Shown: positions 43,572 to 51,888 of the stretch, piece after piece
How the letters are laid out: each line of letters opens with the position of its first letter
How positions within the stretch are numbered: the first letter of the stretch is position 1
DNA from: Firmicutes bacterium HGW-Firmicutes-15
Lineage (GTDB): Bacteria > Bacillota > Syntrophomonadia > Syntrophomonadales > Syntrophomonadaceae
Assembly: GCA_002840245.1 (NCBI GenBank)
Contig: PHAA01000006.1
Coordinates: 1-64,000, forward strand
DNA: 64,000 nt
Direction: 5' to 3'
The notes under the pieces: generated by a model
What the model saw: the letters and a program-made list of their open reading frames with translations, nothing else
Told to the model about the DNA's origin: nothing
Databases searched by the model: none
Translations under genes and position numbers: made by a program

Positions 43572-43602
43572 TAGAGTAGTGATAGGGAGAGGGGGAGCCC
43601 CG

Positions 43603-44178
43603 TTGGCTGAGGACGATCGCCAGCTGGTACTCAAGTGCCGGGAAATGCAGGAACAAGCATACCAGGACTTAATGCGCCGCTATGAGGGTTATATATACCG
43701 TCTTTGCCAAAGTTTTATCAACAATCGCGAGGACGCCCTGGATTTAACCCAGGAAACCTTCATCAGGGTTTTTCAGGGACTGGAGACTTATCAACTAAAC
43801 CGCCCTTTTAAACCATGGCTGCGTCAGGTTGCCGTCAATACCTGTGTCAATTTCCTGCAAAGGCACTCATCCGCTCCCCTGTTTTTAGATCAACCTGTAG
43901 CGGATGGCAATCTGACTCTGGCCGACACTTTAGCATCCAGGGAAGATCCTGCTCAAGAAATTGAGTGGCAGGAAACTGGTCGTTTTCTTCAGGAGGCCAT
44001 AAACAGGCTGCCTCAGGTGTACCGGTTATTAGTTGTCCTTCGGCATCAGGAAGGAATGAGCTACAAGGAAATAGCCGAAGAAACCGGAGTGCCGTTGGGC
44101 ACGGTCAAAACCCATTTATTCCGTGCTCGTGCCGCTTTACGCAAAGGATTATCCACATACTACGCTTGGGAGGAATGA
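43603..44178 (+). CDS. ECF-type RNA polymerase sigma factor
   Basis: Sigma-70 family factor of about 191 residues. Region 2 is YEGYIYRLCQSFINNREDALDLTQETFIRVFQ, and region 4 is INRLPQVYRLLVVLRHQEGMSYKEIAEETGVPLGTVKTHLFRAR. The TTG at 43603 has AGGGGGAG seven bases ahead; the long in-frame extension back to 43399 reads through a ribosome-binding site and is not protein-like. It is followed three bases later by its anti-sigma factor and then by a sporulation-linked pair. Confidence 0.9.
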   Translation: MAEDDRQLVLKCREMQEQAYQDLMRRYEGYIYRLCQSFINNREDALDLTQETFIRVFQGLETYQLNRPFKPWLRQVAVNTCVNFLQRHSSAPLFLDQPVADGNLTLADTLASREDPAQEIEWQETGRFLQEAINRLPQVYRLLVVLRHQEGMSYKEIAEETGVPLGTVKTHLFRARAALRKGLSTYYAWEE

Positions 44179-44181
44179 TCG

Positions 44182-44622
44182 ATGCAGTGCAATCAGGAAA
44201 GTTTGCAAATGTATCTGGACGGGGAGATGGATGCAGAGGCCCGGAAAACAGTGGAACTGCATTTAGGCCAATGCCGTTCGTGCCGCCAGGAAATAGCACG
44301 CTTACAGCTTCTGTGGTTGGAGTTGGGCCAAACCAATGAAGTGGAACTGCCGGCAGAGCTGCCGTATCTTCGCCAGCAAATTATTCACCAGGCCATGCGC
44401 AGTAGGCAAGATAACAAAAGTTCCGAAGCTAGTTATTGGGATACCCAAAAATTAGCCTGGCAGCCTGCCATTCTTGGAGCGAGCTATTTCCCTGGTGTAG
44501 CCCTGCTTTCCACGGTGAGCCGAGCTACCGGTCGTCAAATTCCCAGGTTGATGTCGGGTACCATAGCTCTAGCCCGGCGATTTGTCTTCCCGCCCCAGGA
44601 CAAGAAGGGAGGGAATCAGTGA
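44182..44622 (+). CDS. Zinc-finger anti-sigma factor
   Basis: Protein of 146 residues with the ZAS motif EARKTVELHLGQCRSCRQEI (H-x3-C-x2-C) at its N-terminus, which binds the sigma factor. A weak hydrophobic stretch near residue 100 (AILGASYFPGVALL) may be a membrane segment. It starts three bases after the sigma gene and overlaps the next gene's start by four bases. Confidence 0.85.
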   Translation: MQCNQESLQMYLDGEMDAEARKTVELHLGQCRSCRQEIARLQLLWLELGQTNEVELPAELPYLRQQIIHQAMRSRQDNKSSEASYWDTQKLAWQPAILGASYFPGVALLSTVSRATGRQIPRLMSGTIALARRFVFPPQDKKGGNQ

Positions 44623-45272
44623 GTGAGGTTCTAATCTATATCCTTTTAACCCTTGGCGTCCTGTTAGGAATAATATTGCTGGCTCCGATTCACTTGGATA
44701 TTTTGGGAGAATATGCAGAGAGCTTGAGCTTTCAGGGGCGGGTTAGATGGGCCTGGGGATTGTTCAGCTTTGAAGTAATCCGCAGCGAAGGAAGATTTCA
44801 CTGGTCATTGGGCTTCCTAGGATTGAAAAAAGCGAAACCTAAAAGTATAAGAAAAACCCCTGGCAGAAAAAAGCTCCGCACCGAAAAAAAGCCAGGTGGC
44901 TCAAGTGGTAATATATCGTCTTTCATCAACCTACAGCTATTTACTGCATTGAAGGTTGTATTCCGCAAGCTAGTGCGGGCACTGCATTTGGAACTGAACC
45001 TAACCGGCACGTATGGCTTTGAGGATCCGTCCTTGACTGGAGTTACGGTGGGTGTGATAGCAGCCCTTAATAGGGGCAGCAGTTCTATAGATCTCAACCC
45101 TGATTTTACCAGGGCGCTGGTTGACATTCGGGGAAGTGTTCGGGGATGGTTTATTCCCTTTCAGATTCTGACAATATGTGTAGTGTTTTCATTAAAGAAG
45201 CCGGTCAGAGCCATTTGGTGGCCGAAAATAAAATACAGAAAAAAACAAAAGGAGGCTGTTCAATATGCTTAA
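44619..45272 (+). CDS. DUF2953 membrane-associated protein (YtfI-like)
   Basis: Protein of 217 residues with an N-terminal membrane helix (LIYILLTLGVLLGIILLAPIHL), a basic middle region and the C-terminal pattern YGFEDPSLTGVTVGVIAAL and IDLNPDF typical of DUF2953. In Bacillus the related ytfI precedes the germination gene ytfJ (gerW), as here. The GTG at 44619 follows AAGGGAGGG and overlaps the anti-sigma stop. Confidence 0.82.
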   Translation: MSEVLIYILLTLGVLLGIILLAPIHLDILGEYAESLSFQGRVRWAWGLFSFEVIRSEGRFHWSLGFLGLKKAKPKSIRKTPGRKKLRTEKKPGGSSGNISSFINLQLFTALKVVFRKLVRALHLELNLTGTYGFEDPSLTGVTVGVIAALNRGSSSIDLNPDFTRALVDIRGSVRGWFIPFQILTICVVFSLKKPVRAIWWPKIKYRKKQKEAVQYA

Positions 45273-45618
45273 AGAAGGTATCGAAGCGATCGTTTCCCAT
45301 CTGGAAAACATGGTTCAGGCCAAAACAGTCATCGGTGAACCTATCGTGAGTAATGGCAAGACAATCATTCCTTTAATATCCGTCCGTGTAGGCTTTGGAG
45401 CTGGCGGAGGAGAGGGCAACGCGCCGCAGCAGGGAGTAGGCACAGGTGAGGCAGGCGGGGCTGGTCTGAATGTTTCACCGACCGCTTTGATTATTGTCGA
45501 TGAAAGTGGGGTGCAGGTCTATTCGCTCAGTCAAAAGGGAGGGTTGGCTAAATTAGTAGAACTAGTCCCGGAAATCATGGCTAAAATGGGCAAGGAAGGC
45601 GGCTGCTGCTGCTCCTAA
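45265..45618 (+). CDS. gerW: GerW-family sporulation protein (YtfJ)
   Basis: Protein of 117 residues, GerW/YtfJ family, needed for lysozyme-type or germinant-related spore properties in Bacillus. Features are VIGEPIVSNGKTIIPLISVRVGFGAGGGE, the glycine-rich middle, and the C-terminal LIIVDESGVQVYSL. A cysteine cluster CCC closes the protein. It overlaps the DUF2953 gene by eight bases. Its presence strongly suggests the host forms spores. Confidence 0.92.
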   Translation: MLKEGIEAIVSHLENMVQAKTVIGEPIVSNGKTIIPLISVRVGFGAGGGEGNAPQQGVGTGEAGGAGLNVSPTALIIVDESGVQVYSLSQKGGLAKLVELVPEIMAKMGKEGGCCCS

Positions 45619-45657
45619 ACTTTCGTTTCGTAGTTTCACTTAGCGCCGGTCAGGTTA

Positions 45658-45707
45658 AATGGCCGTTATCTGGTCTATGGGTAGTCATGGAACAGATAAC
45701 GGCCATT
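45658..45707. terminator. Terminator after the sigma-gerW operon
   Basis: AATGGCCGTTATCTG (45658-45672) pairs perfectly with CAGATAACGGCCATT (45693-45707), a 15-bp stem. The following sequence is T-rich (ATTATTTACC) rather than a clean T-run. Confidence 0.7.
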
Positions 45708-45750
45708 ATTATTTACCATTTTTGACTGTTTGCACATTTACAGGTCAGCT

Positions 45751-46161
45751 TTATACTTGTTTTGGGTTATTTTCTTTTAGCCAATATTGACTTCCATCAG
45801 TCTTTCTGTCCATAAAACCAAAATCTATTAAATACCTTCTCAAAGTTACATAATCCTCATAGACCTCTTTTATTATCGCATTTACCTCTTTTTCCGAATA
45901 GATTCGGCTGATCTCAAAACGGCAGATTACCTGCTTCATATTATCCAAATGGATCAAGTATTCAAACTTAGACCCATGGGAGCTTGAGACATGCACCTGC
46001 ATGCAATTCTCCCCTGCATATGATGAAGTTTCGACGTTGTAATTATCGACTTTTTCAATTATCTTTCCACAGAGCAAACATATATATTGATCATCGACTT
46101 CAACATATCCATTTTTCAGTTCTACGGGCGAAGCATTTCTGAAGAGCTCATAAATATCCAT
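45751..46161 (-). CDS. DUF2087-domain protein
   Basis: Protein of about 136 residues. A CLLCGK segment near residue 27 may be part of a small metal site. The C-terminal pattern VNAIIKEVYEDYVTLRRYLIDFGFMDRKTDGSQYWL is the DUF2087 signature, usually found as a DNA-binding-like helical domain in transcription regulators. It lacks the usual helix-turn-helix partner. The ATG at 46161 is preferred to 46182 on the basis of the GGGAG upstream. Confidence 0.75.
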   Translation of the reverse strand: MDIYELFRNASPVELKNGYVEVDDQYICLLCGKIIEKVDNYNVETSSYAGENCMQVHVSSSHGSKFEYLIHLDNMKQVICRFEISRIYSEKEVNAIIKEVYEDYVTLRRYLIDFGFMDRKTDGSQYWLKENNPKQV

Positions 46162-46182
46162 TCTAAAACACGCTCCCTGCAA

Positions 46183-46505
46183 ATTATTTTCATCCTAGGC
46201 TTAATAGTCTTGAGTACATAAGGATTTTGGTTCCTCTGGTCAGAACAAGGCCATCGTCCATTGATAGATAATAATCGAAGATGTTGGCAATTATACAAAC
46301 ATATTATCACGATGTTTGATAAATAACAACGCAAAACCTATTTGCCAATTATGATATAGCCAAATAAAATAATAGAAACAGGTTCGGAAAATAAAGACAA
46401 AAGGAGCACCAGAATAACCTATGAAAGGAGTTGCCTTCTACAACCTTGGAGATAATAATGGGATGGAGGCAGTGGTGAAATATGATTTAAGGAGGAAATA
46501 TTCTT
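46183..46505. other. Intergenic gap
   Basis: No gene or clear regulatory signal is seen. The only notable sequence is the AGGAGG ribosome-binding site of the next gene at 46491-46496. Confidence 0.4.
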
Positions 46506-47141
46506 ATGTCAAAACGGCTCATGTTTATAATAGCTTTATTATTGTTTAGCTTGGTCTTATTCGTGGGTTGCGCATCAAATAAACAAGGTACATTAGAGCA
46601 ACCTGACCCACAAGCGGCTAAAAATCCAACGGAATCCAGCAATTCTAATCCGGTGCAAATACCAGATGTACAAGCAGCGTTGTTGAATGAGATTAAGCAG
46701 TTAGCCCCGCAAGGAAAGATTATAAACTGCGAATTTCCCATTGAAACCACTGTTATAGAAACCGTGAAGCAAAAATGGGGAGATCCTGACAAGGAAGAAT
46801 ATATCGCTGCTGCTAAAGGTAGGTATGCCACCTATTCAATACACAATGTAGCTTTTGGGATTAATAAGGGATCACAGATTTTCGATGTGAGGTCATTCGA
46901 TAATAGATTAAAAGAACTTAAAATGTCAAAAGTTAAGGAGGTTCTAGGAACACCTGAAAATACTCATCATTACGATACTGAAGACATGTTGGTATATAAA
47001 GCTGGAGAAAAATATCAGCTACTGTTCATATTTCCTAAAGCCACTCAGCAGAATCCCGATCCCCAGCTAGATCATTATAATGTTTTTTACCCTCAGGGTA
47101 CGGTTAACTCCATGGCAGGTGATCCAGGGATAAAATACTAG
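46506..47141 (+). CDS. DUF4309 (YjgB-like) lipoprotein
   Basis: Lipoprotein of 211 residues: signal LMFIIALLLFSLVLFVGC with lipobox FVGC, a low-complexity Ser/Asn/Pro linker, then the DUF4309 repeat-like pattern KQKWGDPDKEEYIAAAKGRYATYS, VAFGINKGSQIFDVRS and VKEVLGTPENTHHYDTEDMLVYKAGEKYQLLFIF. The family is extracellular and of unknown function. Its start follows AAGGAGG by nine bases. Confidence 0.8.
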   Translation: MSKRLMFIIALLLFSLVLFVGCASNKQGTLEQPDPQAAKNPTESSNSNPVQIPDVQAALLNEIKQLAPQGKIINCEFPIETTVIETVKQKWGDPDKEEYIAAAKGRYATYSIHNVAFGINKGSQIFDVRSFDNRLKELKMSKVKEVLGTPENTHHYDTEDMLVYKAGEKYQLLFIFPKATQQNPDPQLDHYNVFYPQGTVNSMAGDPGIKY

Positions 47142-47157
47142 GATTATATTAAACAAA

Positions 47158-47179
47158 CCAGGGCTTATTGAAGCCCTGG
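47158..47179. terminator. Perfect hairpin after the DUF4309 gene
   Basis: CCAGGGCTT (47158-47166) and AAGCCCTGG (47171-47179) form a perfect stem with a 4-base loop, 17 bases after the stop codon. The T-run is missing, so termination efficiency is uncertain. Confidence 0.5.
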
Positions 47180-47467
47180 AGATAAGTAGTATGGCTGAAC
47201 ATAAGAATAGTTTCTCGCTAGGTAAATTAGAAAAATATGTTTACTATTCTGATAATGATCTGGGTCATTGCTTTGTATGACCTTGCTTTGACAGACTTGT
47301 TATTGCAGGCAAAAGAACAATTCCCATGCCTCCCCCAAGATACTAATGAAATATTGCAAGGAGATGTGAATATGCCTTATAGATTTGATCCTCTTGTTTT
47401 GGCAACCAGAGCTGTTCAGGTGAATTTGCAGGCTACCGGGATAAAAGCGGTCCCCATTTTGTTTTAT

Positions 47468-47878
47468 TTAGGAAACAGCAATGACCAAAATTTCCGATTC
47501 CCAATGCACCATCAGCCAATCCGCAAATTCATCCCAATCCTTCACCCAACCGATCTCTTTGCGCTTTAACACCACCGGCATATGCTCAGGAGAAGTGAGC
47601 ATCACACAGTCGGCATCTTGTTTATACAGATAATCGGCCATTTCATCCGGGGTACGCAAAATACGTATACTATTTCCCGTTTTAATGTTGCTATCATGGG
47701 CCATCCGGTAAATTAATCCAGCTAAAAAACGTATTTGAAAATCAATCTGTTCGAGCTTGTCGGAGAACTCATTCAGAGATGCGTCATATCTACGGCATTC
47801 TCTTTTAAGGGCGACTTGTTTTTGGCTAAATTGCTTGGAGTTGAATTCTTTTACTATTGCCCGATATGTAATCCTCAT
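47468..47878 (-). CDS. Conserved hypothetical protein next to an XRE regulator
   Basis: Protein of about 136 residues of unknown family. It has a basic N-terminus and a helical middle (YDASLNEFSDKLEQIDFQIRFLAG) and a C-terminal alpha/beta part ending VHWESEILVIAVS. Its ATG lies inside the 3' end of the XRE gene (53-base overlap), so the two are translated together. Such overlap is common in phage-type regulators and toxin-antitoxin-like pairs, but no toxin motif is visible. Confidence 0.55.
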   Translation of the reverse strand: MRITYRAIVKEFNSKQFSQKQVALKRECRRYDASLNEFSDKLEQIDFQIRFLAGLIYRMAHDSNIKTGNSIRILRTPDEMADYLYKQDADCVMLTSPEHMPVVLKRKEIGWVKDWDEFADWLMVHWESEILVIAVS

Positions 47879-48080
47879 CATCCCCCTCGTATTCATCATC
47901 CAGGAGAGCAGAAACAGGAACTCCCAGGGCAGAGGCAAGCTTACGCAGGATCGACAGGTTTGGGGTCCACTTCCCAGCCTCCAACTCCGATATATATGTC
48001 TGCGACACCCCGGACTTCCGGGCCAGACAGCTTTGGCTCCAGCCCTTGAGCTCGCGGTATCTCTTTATTGCTCGGACCAT
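47826..48080 (-). CDS. XRE-family helix-turn-helix regulator
   Basis: DNA-binding protein of 84 residues: IKRYRELKGWSQSCLARKSGVSQTYISELEAGKWTPNLSILRKLASALGV is a full Cro/CI-type helix-turn-helix, followed by an acidic tail. GAGGGGG lies before the ATG. It faces another XRE gene across a region rich in inverted repeats. Confidence 0.9.
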   Translation of the reverse strand: MVRAIKRYRELKGWSQSCLARKSGVSQTYISELEAGKWTPNLSILRKLASALGVPVSALLDDEYEGDDEDYISGNSKRIQLQAI

Positions 48081-48231
48081 ATTTATCCCCCTCTCCCATA
48101 ATTAACCACGTGGCGTTAATGGAATTATACTTCCAATTTTCGCCACGGTCAACGTCAGGTGGTTAATTAATTTTAATAGTTTTTGGTAAGATATCTCTAA
48201 CGATATATCGTTAGCTTATGAGGTGAGATGA
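48081..48231. promoter_or_regulatory. Divergent operator region of the two XRE genes
   Basis: CTAACGATATATCGTTAG (48197-48214) is a perfect 18-base palindrome 18 bases before the second XRE start. Nearer the first gene, TTAACCACGTGGCGTTAA and GGTGGTTAATTAA repeat the motif TTAAC-CAC. These look like separate operator sets for the two regulators. Confidence 0.65.
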
Positions 48232-48468
48232 GTGAACCTGGGAGAAGCAATAGCTCAAAGAATTGAAGAACTCTGTAAAGAGCGGGGAATTAGTATTAAT
48301 AGACTAGCTGTTTTATCTGGACTAACCCAGTCAACGGTGGACGGCATTCTGAAAGGCCGAAGTAAAAATCCCCAACTGGTTACTTTATTAAGGATCTCGA
48401 AGGGTCTTGGTATGTCCATATCCGAATTCCTGGATGATGTCAGGATTACTGATGCGGATATTGAGTAG
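48232..48468 (+). CDS. XRE-family helix-turn-helix regulator, divergent
   Basis: Protein of 78 residues with a compact Cro/CI-type domain (IEELCKERGISINRLAVLSGLTQSTVDGILKGRSKNPQLVTLLRISKGLG). GAGGTGAG precedes the GTG at 48232. The 18-base palindrome just upstream is its probable autoregulatory site. Confidence 0.9.
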   Translation: MNLGEAIAQRIEELCKERGISINRLAVLSGLTQSTVDGILKGRSKNPQLVTLLRISKGLGMSISEFLDDVRITDADIE

Positions 48469-48710
48469 TAAGGTGTAAATAGTATTGTGCTTTACCCTTT
48501 TCCGAATTCAAAAGGCATACCAATATATGTGTGGTGAGGCCAATTAAAAACACGGAAAATAGAACTGCTTGTGAGAGTGAAAATAATGAGCGACATTCTG
48601 CGATTTTACTATTCATTAGCTTCGCCCCATTTCTTTGATCTTATAGTGCAATATATCACTGTTGTGACTCTCAATCGATAAGATAGCCAATTATTAAGTT
48701 GGTTTAGCAT
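48469..48710. other. Gap with one very short frame
   Basis: A 31-codon frame at 48586-48681 (MSDILRFYYSLASP) follows a weak GAGAGTGA site. I cannot assign it; nothing else is visible. Confidence 0.3.
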
Positions 48711-49070
48711 TTATTCTTCGCGCAGGGCTTTTGCCAGTTCCTCTATTTCCTTACGGGCTAAATCGTCTCTGCCTGCTAGGGCTTCCAGGTGATGCTGCAG
48801 TTCGTGCAGTACTGTATCCATAATCTCTGCTTCCCAGGTTTCCATGGGCTCATCCCCCAGCACTCCCACGAAAGAGCCATAATAAAACACGATGAAACAG
48901 CCCAGATGGCCGCCCTCAACGTACTCTCCCAGTATGTAATATTCGCCCTCGCTTTTTTTCCTTTTCTGTACATTAAAGCCACCGGTCAAGTCCTTACAGA
49001 ACTGTGGCGGAATGCGATTTACTGCTTTATCCAGCATATCCGTGAACTCATCAAATGAAGGTTTAGCCAT
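48711..49070 (-). CDS. Small zincin-type metallopeptidase family protein
   Basis: Protein of 119 residues with the zinc motif VLHELQHHLEAL (HExxH) near residue 88. This is the small metallopeptidase family found widely in Clostridia and Actinobacteria, possibly a cytoplasmic zincin; substrate is unknown. The segment GHLGCFIVFYYGSFVGVLGDEP is typical. GGAGGAA precedes the start. Confidence 0.82.
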   Translation of the reverse strand: MAKPSFDEFTDMLDKAVNRIPPQFCKDLTGGFNVQKRKKSEGEYYILGEYVEGGHLGCFIVFYYGSFVGVLGDEPMETWEAEIMDTVLHELQHHLEALAGRDDLARKEIEELAKALREE

Positions 49071-49308
49071 TCCATATTCCTCCCGTTTTTATTTTGGACT
49101 AAACAGATTTGAGTTAAATCCGGGGATGTTCACTTTTCTTGCATTTACTTACCTGCTTGGTTTGATTTCGGGCGCTGGAGCCCGGTGTGTTAAGGGTGGG
49201 GGGGAAGCTGACGGCAGAAGGCACCATGTTTCTTTTCTCCGCTCCTTTAGAGACTGCCCCTTCCAAGGAAATATCGGAAGGAGGGCTCCTTGGTTTCGTA
49301 GAGAAAAC
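49071..49308. other. Gap between metallopeptidase and MerR genes
   Basis: A plus-strand frame at 49187-49393 covers much of this gap and runs into the MerR gene's 3' end; it has no ribosome-binding site and unusual composition. I see no other feature. Confidence 0.35.
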
Positions 49309-49824
49309 TCAATCCTGGGGTTTTGCTAATAAATTTTTAGGGTTTCTATCCAAGGGAGAAAAAATTTTCAGGAGTTCTTTGGTCTGGCAGTGAGTAGCCA
49401 GGCCAATAAGGATATAGTCCTGGCCGTCTATGTTGTATGACTTTCCAATCATTTCTACATTAGATTTTTTGTTGTTGGGATCTTTATCACAGGCATCATT
49501 ATAATTTGGATAGAATAGATCTTGCAGTTTGACAATGACACCATTGACCTGCTGTATGCGTTCCTCAAGTCTCTTAGCTGCAGCTTCTAGAGTGTAGCCC
49601 TGATCAAGAAAATCTTTGATCAAGACTATTTTTTCGATGTTGGCGTAGTCATATCTGCGATTTGTACAGTTGCATAAAGAGCTAATTATGCCCTTGCACT
49701 CCCAATAACGAAGCTGTCTAGCAGACACGCCCGTGATTTCGCATACTTCACCGATGCCCACAATAATACGCGACAGAATAGGTTCATCCAATACGATCGA
49801 AGGAGATAGTTTATCATTTGACAT
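49309..49824 (-). CDS. MerR-family regulator
   Basis: Protein of 171 residues with a MerR helix-turn-helix (VGIGEVCEITGVSARQLRYWECKGII, then CTNRRYDYANIEKIVLIKDFLDQGYTLEAAAKRLEE) and a C-terminal effector part carrying a few cysteines. AGAGGA at nine bases supports ATG 49824. It is divergent from the aldo/keto reductase gene and probably controls it, with a perfect palindrome in between. Confidence 0.85.
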   Translation of the reverse strand: MSNDKLSPSIVLDEPILSRIIVGIGEVCEITGVSARQLRYWECKGIISSLCNCTNRRYDYANIEKIVLIKDFLDQGYTLEAAAKRLEERIQQVNGVIVKLQDLFYPNYNDACDKDPNNKKSNVEMIGKSYNIDGQDYILIGLATHCQTKELLKIFSPLDRNPKNLLAKPQD

Positions 49825-49900
49825 TATATCAGTCCTCTTATAGTAAAATTCATTTAAATTATATACTTTGTAAGTATGTTTTTCAATTTTGTAAGATATA

Positions 49901-49936
49901 TTGACAAGAATAATATGTTGTATTACATTAATGTAA
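49901..49936 (+). promoter_or_regulatory. Promoter/operator of the aldo-keto reductase gene
   Basis: TTGACA at 49901-49906 is followed by the perfect palindrome TTACATTAATGTAA (49923-49936). MerR proteins bind such palindromes between -35 and -10; here the palindrome covers the expected -10 position, so its exact role is open. Confidence 0.45.
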
Positions 49937-49995
49937 AGATATATTACGCTGTCTTGGGGGAGTACCTTCATTAATTTAATGGGGAGATGAATCTT

Positions 49996-50982
49996 TTGAA
50001 GAAAAGGAAGCTGGGCAAAAACGGGCCGGAAGTATCAGCAATTGGATTGGGCTGCATGGGTATGAGTGAGTTCTACGGGGAGAGTGATGACGCAGAATCG
50101 AAGCAAACGATTTTAACGGCCCTCGAGAACGGTATTAACATGCTGGATACCGCAGATCAATATGGGGCGGGACATAATGAAGAATTAGTCGCTTCTGCAT
50201 TGAAAGACTGGCATGGTGATGTATTTGTTGCCACGAAGTTTGGAATAGTCAGGGAGAAGGGGAAATATGAACGGACCATAAACGGACGTCCGGAATATGT
50301 TAAACAAGCCTGTGAAGCAAGCCTGCAAAGGCTAAAGCGGGAAGTGATAGATTTATACTACCTGCATAGGGTTGATCTTAATGTCCCTATTGAAGATACC
50401 ATAGGGGCCATGTCAGAGTTGGTAGCGCAAGGAAAGGTCCGATACATAGGAATCTCAGAAGCTTCCGCTCCTACCATAAAAAGAGCTCATGCCATTCATC
50501 CGCTGATTGCTGTCCAGAGCGAATACTCTCTATGGACCAGAGAAGTGGAAAATGAAGTGCTTCCCACATTGAAGGAATTAGGTATTGCTTTAGTAGCATA
50601 TAGTCCCCTGGGCCGTGGATTCTTAACGGGCAAACTGGATAAATCAGTAATATCACAAAATGGTGACTTTCGAGGAGGGCTTCCCAGAATGACGGGAGAA
50701 AATTATGTTCATAATCAAGCCCTGGTAAAAAAACTTAAAGAGCTGGCAAGTCTAAAAAATATTTCCCTCTCCAAGCTGGCATTAGCCTGGGTTTTGTCCA
50801 AGGATGATAATATAATACCCATCCCCGGAACAAGGCGAATTAAAAACCTGCTGGAAAATATCAGCGCCACGGAAATAACCTTGGGCAATCAGGAAATTGC
50901 AGAAATTGAATCGGTGTTTCCCATTCACGAAGTCCGTGGGGAACGTTATACTGAAGAAGGTATGAAGAGCATTAATGCATAA
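49996..50982 (+). CDS. Aldo/keto reductase
   Basis: NADPH-dependent reductase of about 328 residues in the AKR superfamily (AKR13-like). The catalytic tetrad is visible: MLDTADQYG (Asp, Tyr), ATKFG (Lys) and YYLHRVD (His). The C-terminal [18 protein letters not shown] binds NADPH. The TTG at 49996 gives the usual family start ([19 protein letters not shown]) and has GGGGAG at good spacing; the ATG at 49987 is too close. It is regulated in all likelihood by the divergent MerR gene. Confidence 0.92.
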   Translation: MKKRKLGKNGPEVSAIGLGCMGMSEFYGESDDAESKQTILTALENGINMLDTADQYGAGHNEELVASALKDWHGDVFVATKFGIVREKGKYERTINGRPEYVKQACEASLQRLKREVIDLYYLHRVDLNVPIEDTIGAMSELVAQGKVRYIGISEASAPTIKRAHAIHPLIAVQSEYSLWTREVENEVLPTLKELGIALVAYSPLGRGFLTGKLDKSVISQNGDFRGGLPRMTGENYVHNQALVKKLKELASLKNISLSKLALAWVLSKDDNIIPIPGTRRIKNLLENISATEITLGNQEIAEIESVFPIHEVRGERYTEEGMKSINA

Positions 50983-51021
50983 AGTGAACGCGCTTAAGAC
51001 TAATATATAGGGGGAGAGTAA

Positions 51022-51846
51022 ATGGGCTTTTTGACTGTCGATCATGATAAATGCAAACGCGACCGTGTTTGCGCCGCCGAATGCCCTATGAAACTAATTA
51101 CATTTAAGGAACCTGATTCATTTCCTGGCTCAGTAAAAGGAGCCGAAGAGATTTGCGTAAGCTGCGGACACTGTGTGGCCGTTTGTCCCAACAAAGCTAT
51201 ATCTGTAAGTACTGTGAATACAGTGGAATGTTTGCCGATTAATCCAGATCTGCTTCCTAAACCTGAACAGGTTGAGCATTTTCTAAAGTCACGGCGCTCT
51301 ATTCGCAGCTTCAAAAATAAAACCGTTGATCGTACCATATTGGCAAAACTAATTGATATTGCCTCTTATGCGCCTTCCGGGCACAACATCCAGCCTGTTC
51401 ATTGGCTCGTAATTGAAGATAAGAACGAAGTTCACCGCATTGCTGGCCTGGTCGTGGATTGGACGCACTACATGATTGAAAATATGCCTGAGTATGCTGC
51501 CTTGATGCACTTGGAGGCCATTTGTTCCGCCTGGGATCAGGGAAGTGATAGAATCTGCCGCGATGCTCCTCACATTATAATAGCTCATGCTCCTGAAGAT
51601 CTGAGCATGTCGCAGGGCTCTTGCACGATAGCGTTAAGCTATTTGGAATTGGCTGCTTACTCTATGGGAATAGGCGCTTGCTGGGCTGGATACGTGGGGG
51701 CGGCTGCCGGGCTCTACCCCCCGCTGATTCAGGAACTGGCACTGCCGGAAGGTCATAAGGCATTTGGGGCTATGATGATAGGGCATCCGAAATACCGTTA
51801 TCACAAGATACCACCTCGCACCGCGCCGCGGATAATTTGGCGATAA
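51022..51846 (+). CDS. Ferredoxin-nitroreductase fusion
   Basis: Protein of 274 residues. The N-terminus holds two [4Fe-4S] motifs (CKRDRVCAAECP and CVSCGHCVAVCP). The rest is an FMN-binding nitroreductase domain (LKSRRSIRSFKNK near residue 90, IASYAPSGHNIQPVHW, LAAYSMGIGACWAGY). Electrons from ferredoxin could reach FMN directly. Substrates of such fusions in anaerobes are unknown. It follows the aldo/keto reductase by 39 bases and may be cotranscribed. GGGGGAGAG precedes the ATG. Confidence 0.9.
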   Translation: MGFLTVDHDKCKRDRVCAAECPMKLITFKEPDSFPGSVKGAEEICVSCGHCVAVCPNKAISVSTVNTVECLPINPDLLPKPEQVEHFLKSRRSIRSFKNKTVDRTILAKLIDIASYAPSGHNIQPVHWLVIEDKNEVHRIAGLVVDWTHYMIENMPEYAALMHLEAICSAWDQGSDRICRDAPHIIIAHAPEDLSMSQGSCTIALSYLELAAYSMGIGACWAGYVGAAAGLYPPLIQELALPEGHKAFGAMMIGHPKYRYHKIPPRTAPRIIWR

Positions 51847-51852
51847 ATAGCA

Positions 51853-51888
51853 CACCGGGCAGCCGTAACAGCCCGGTGCACAGTTTTG
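51853..51888. terminator. Terminator between nitroreductase and superoxide dismutase genes
   Basis: CACCGGGC (51853-51860) pairs with GCCCGGTG (51871-51878), followed by CAGTTTTG. It lies between the two convergent genes and may serve both. Confidence 0.6.

Noticed and set aside
43399-43602. N-terminal extension of the ECF sigma factor
   Set aside because: The extension reads through a strong ribosome-binding site, has no domain, and would be unusual for the family. TTG 43603 is a better start.
47237-47569. Plus-strand protein of 110 residues after the DUF4309 gene
   Set aside because: It overlaps the minus-strand hypothetical gene coupled to XRE, lacks a start signal, and ends in the antisense of coding sequence.
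49187-49393. Plus-strand protein overlapping the MerR gene end
   Set aside because: No ribosome-binding site, G-rich odd composition, and it overlaps a well-supported gene on the other strand.
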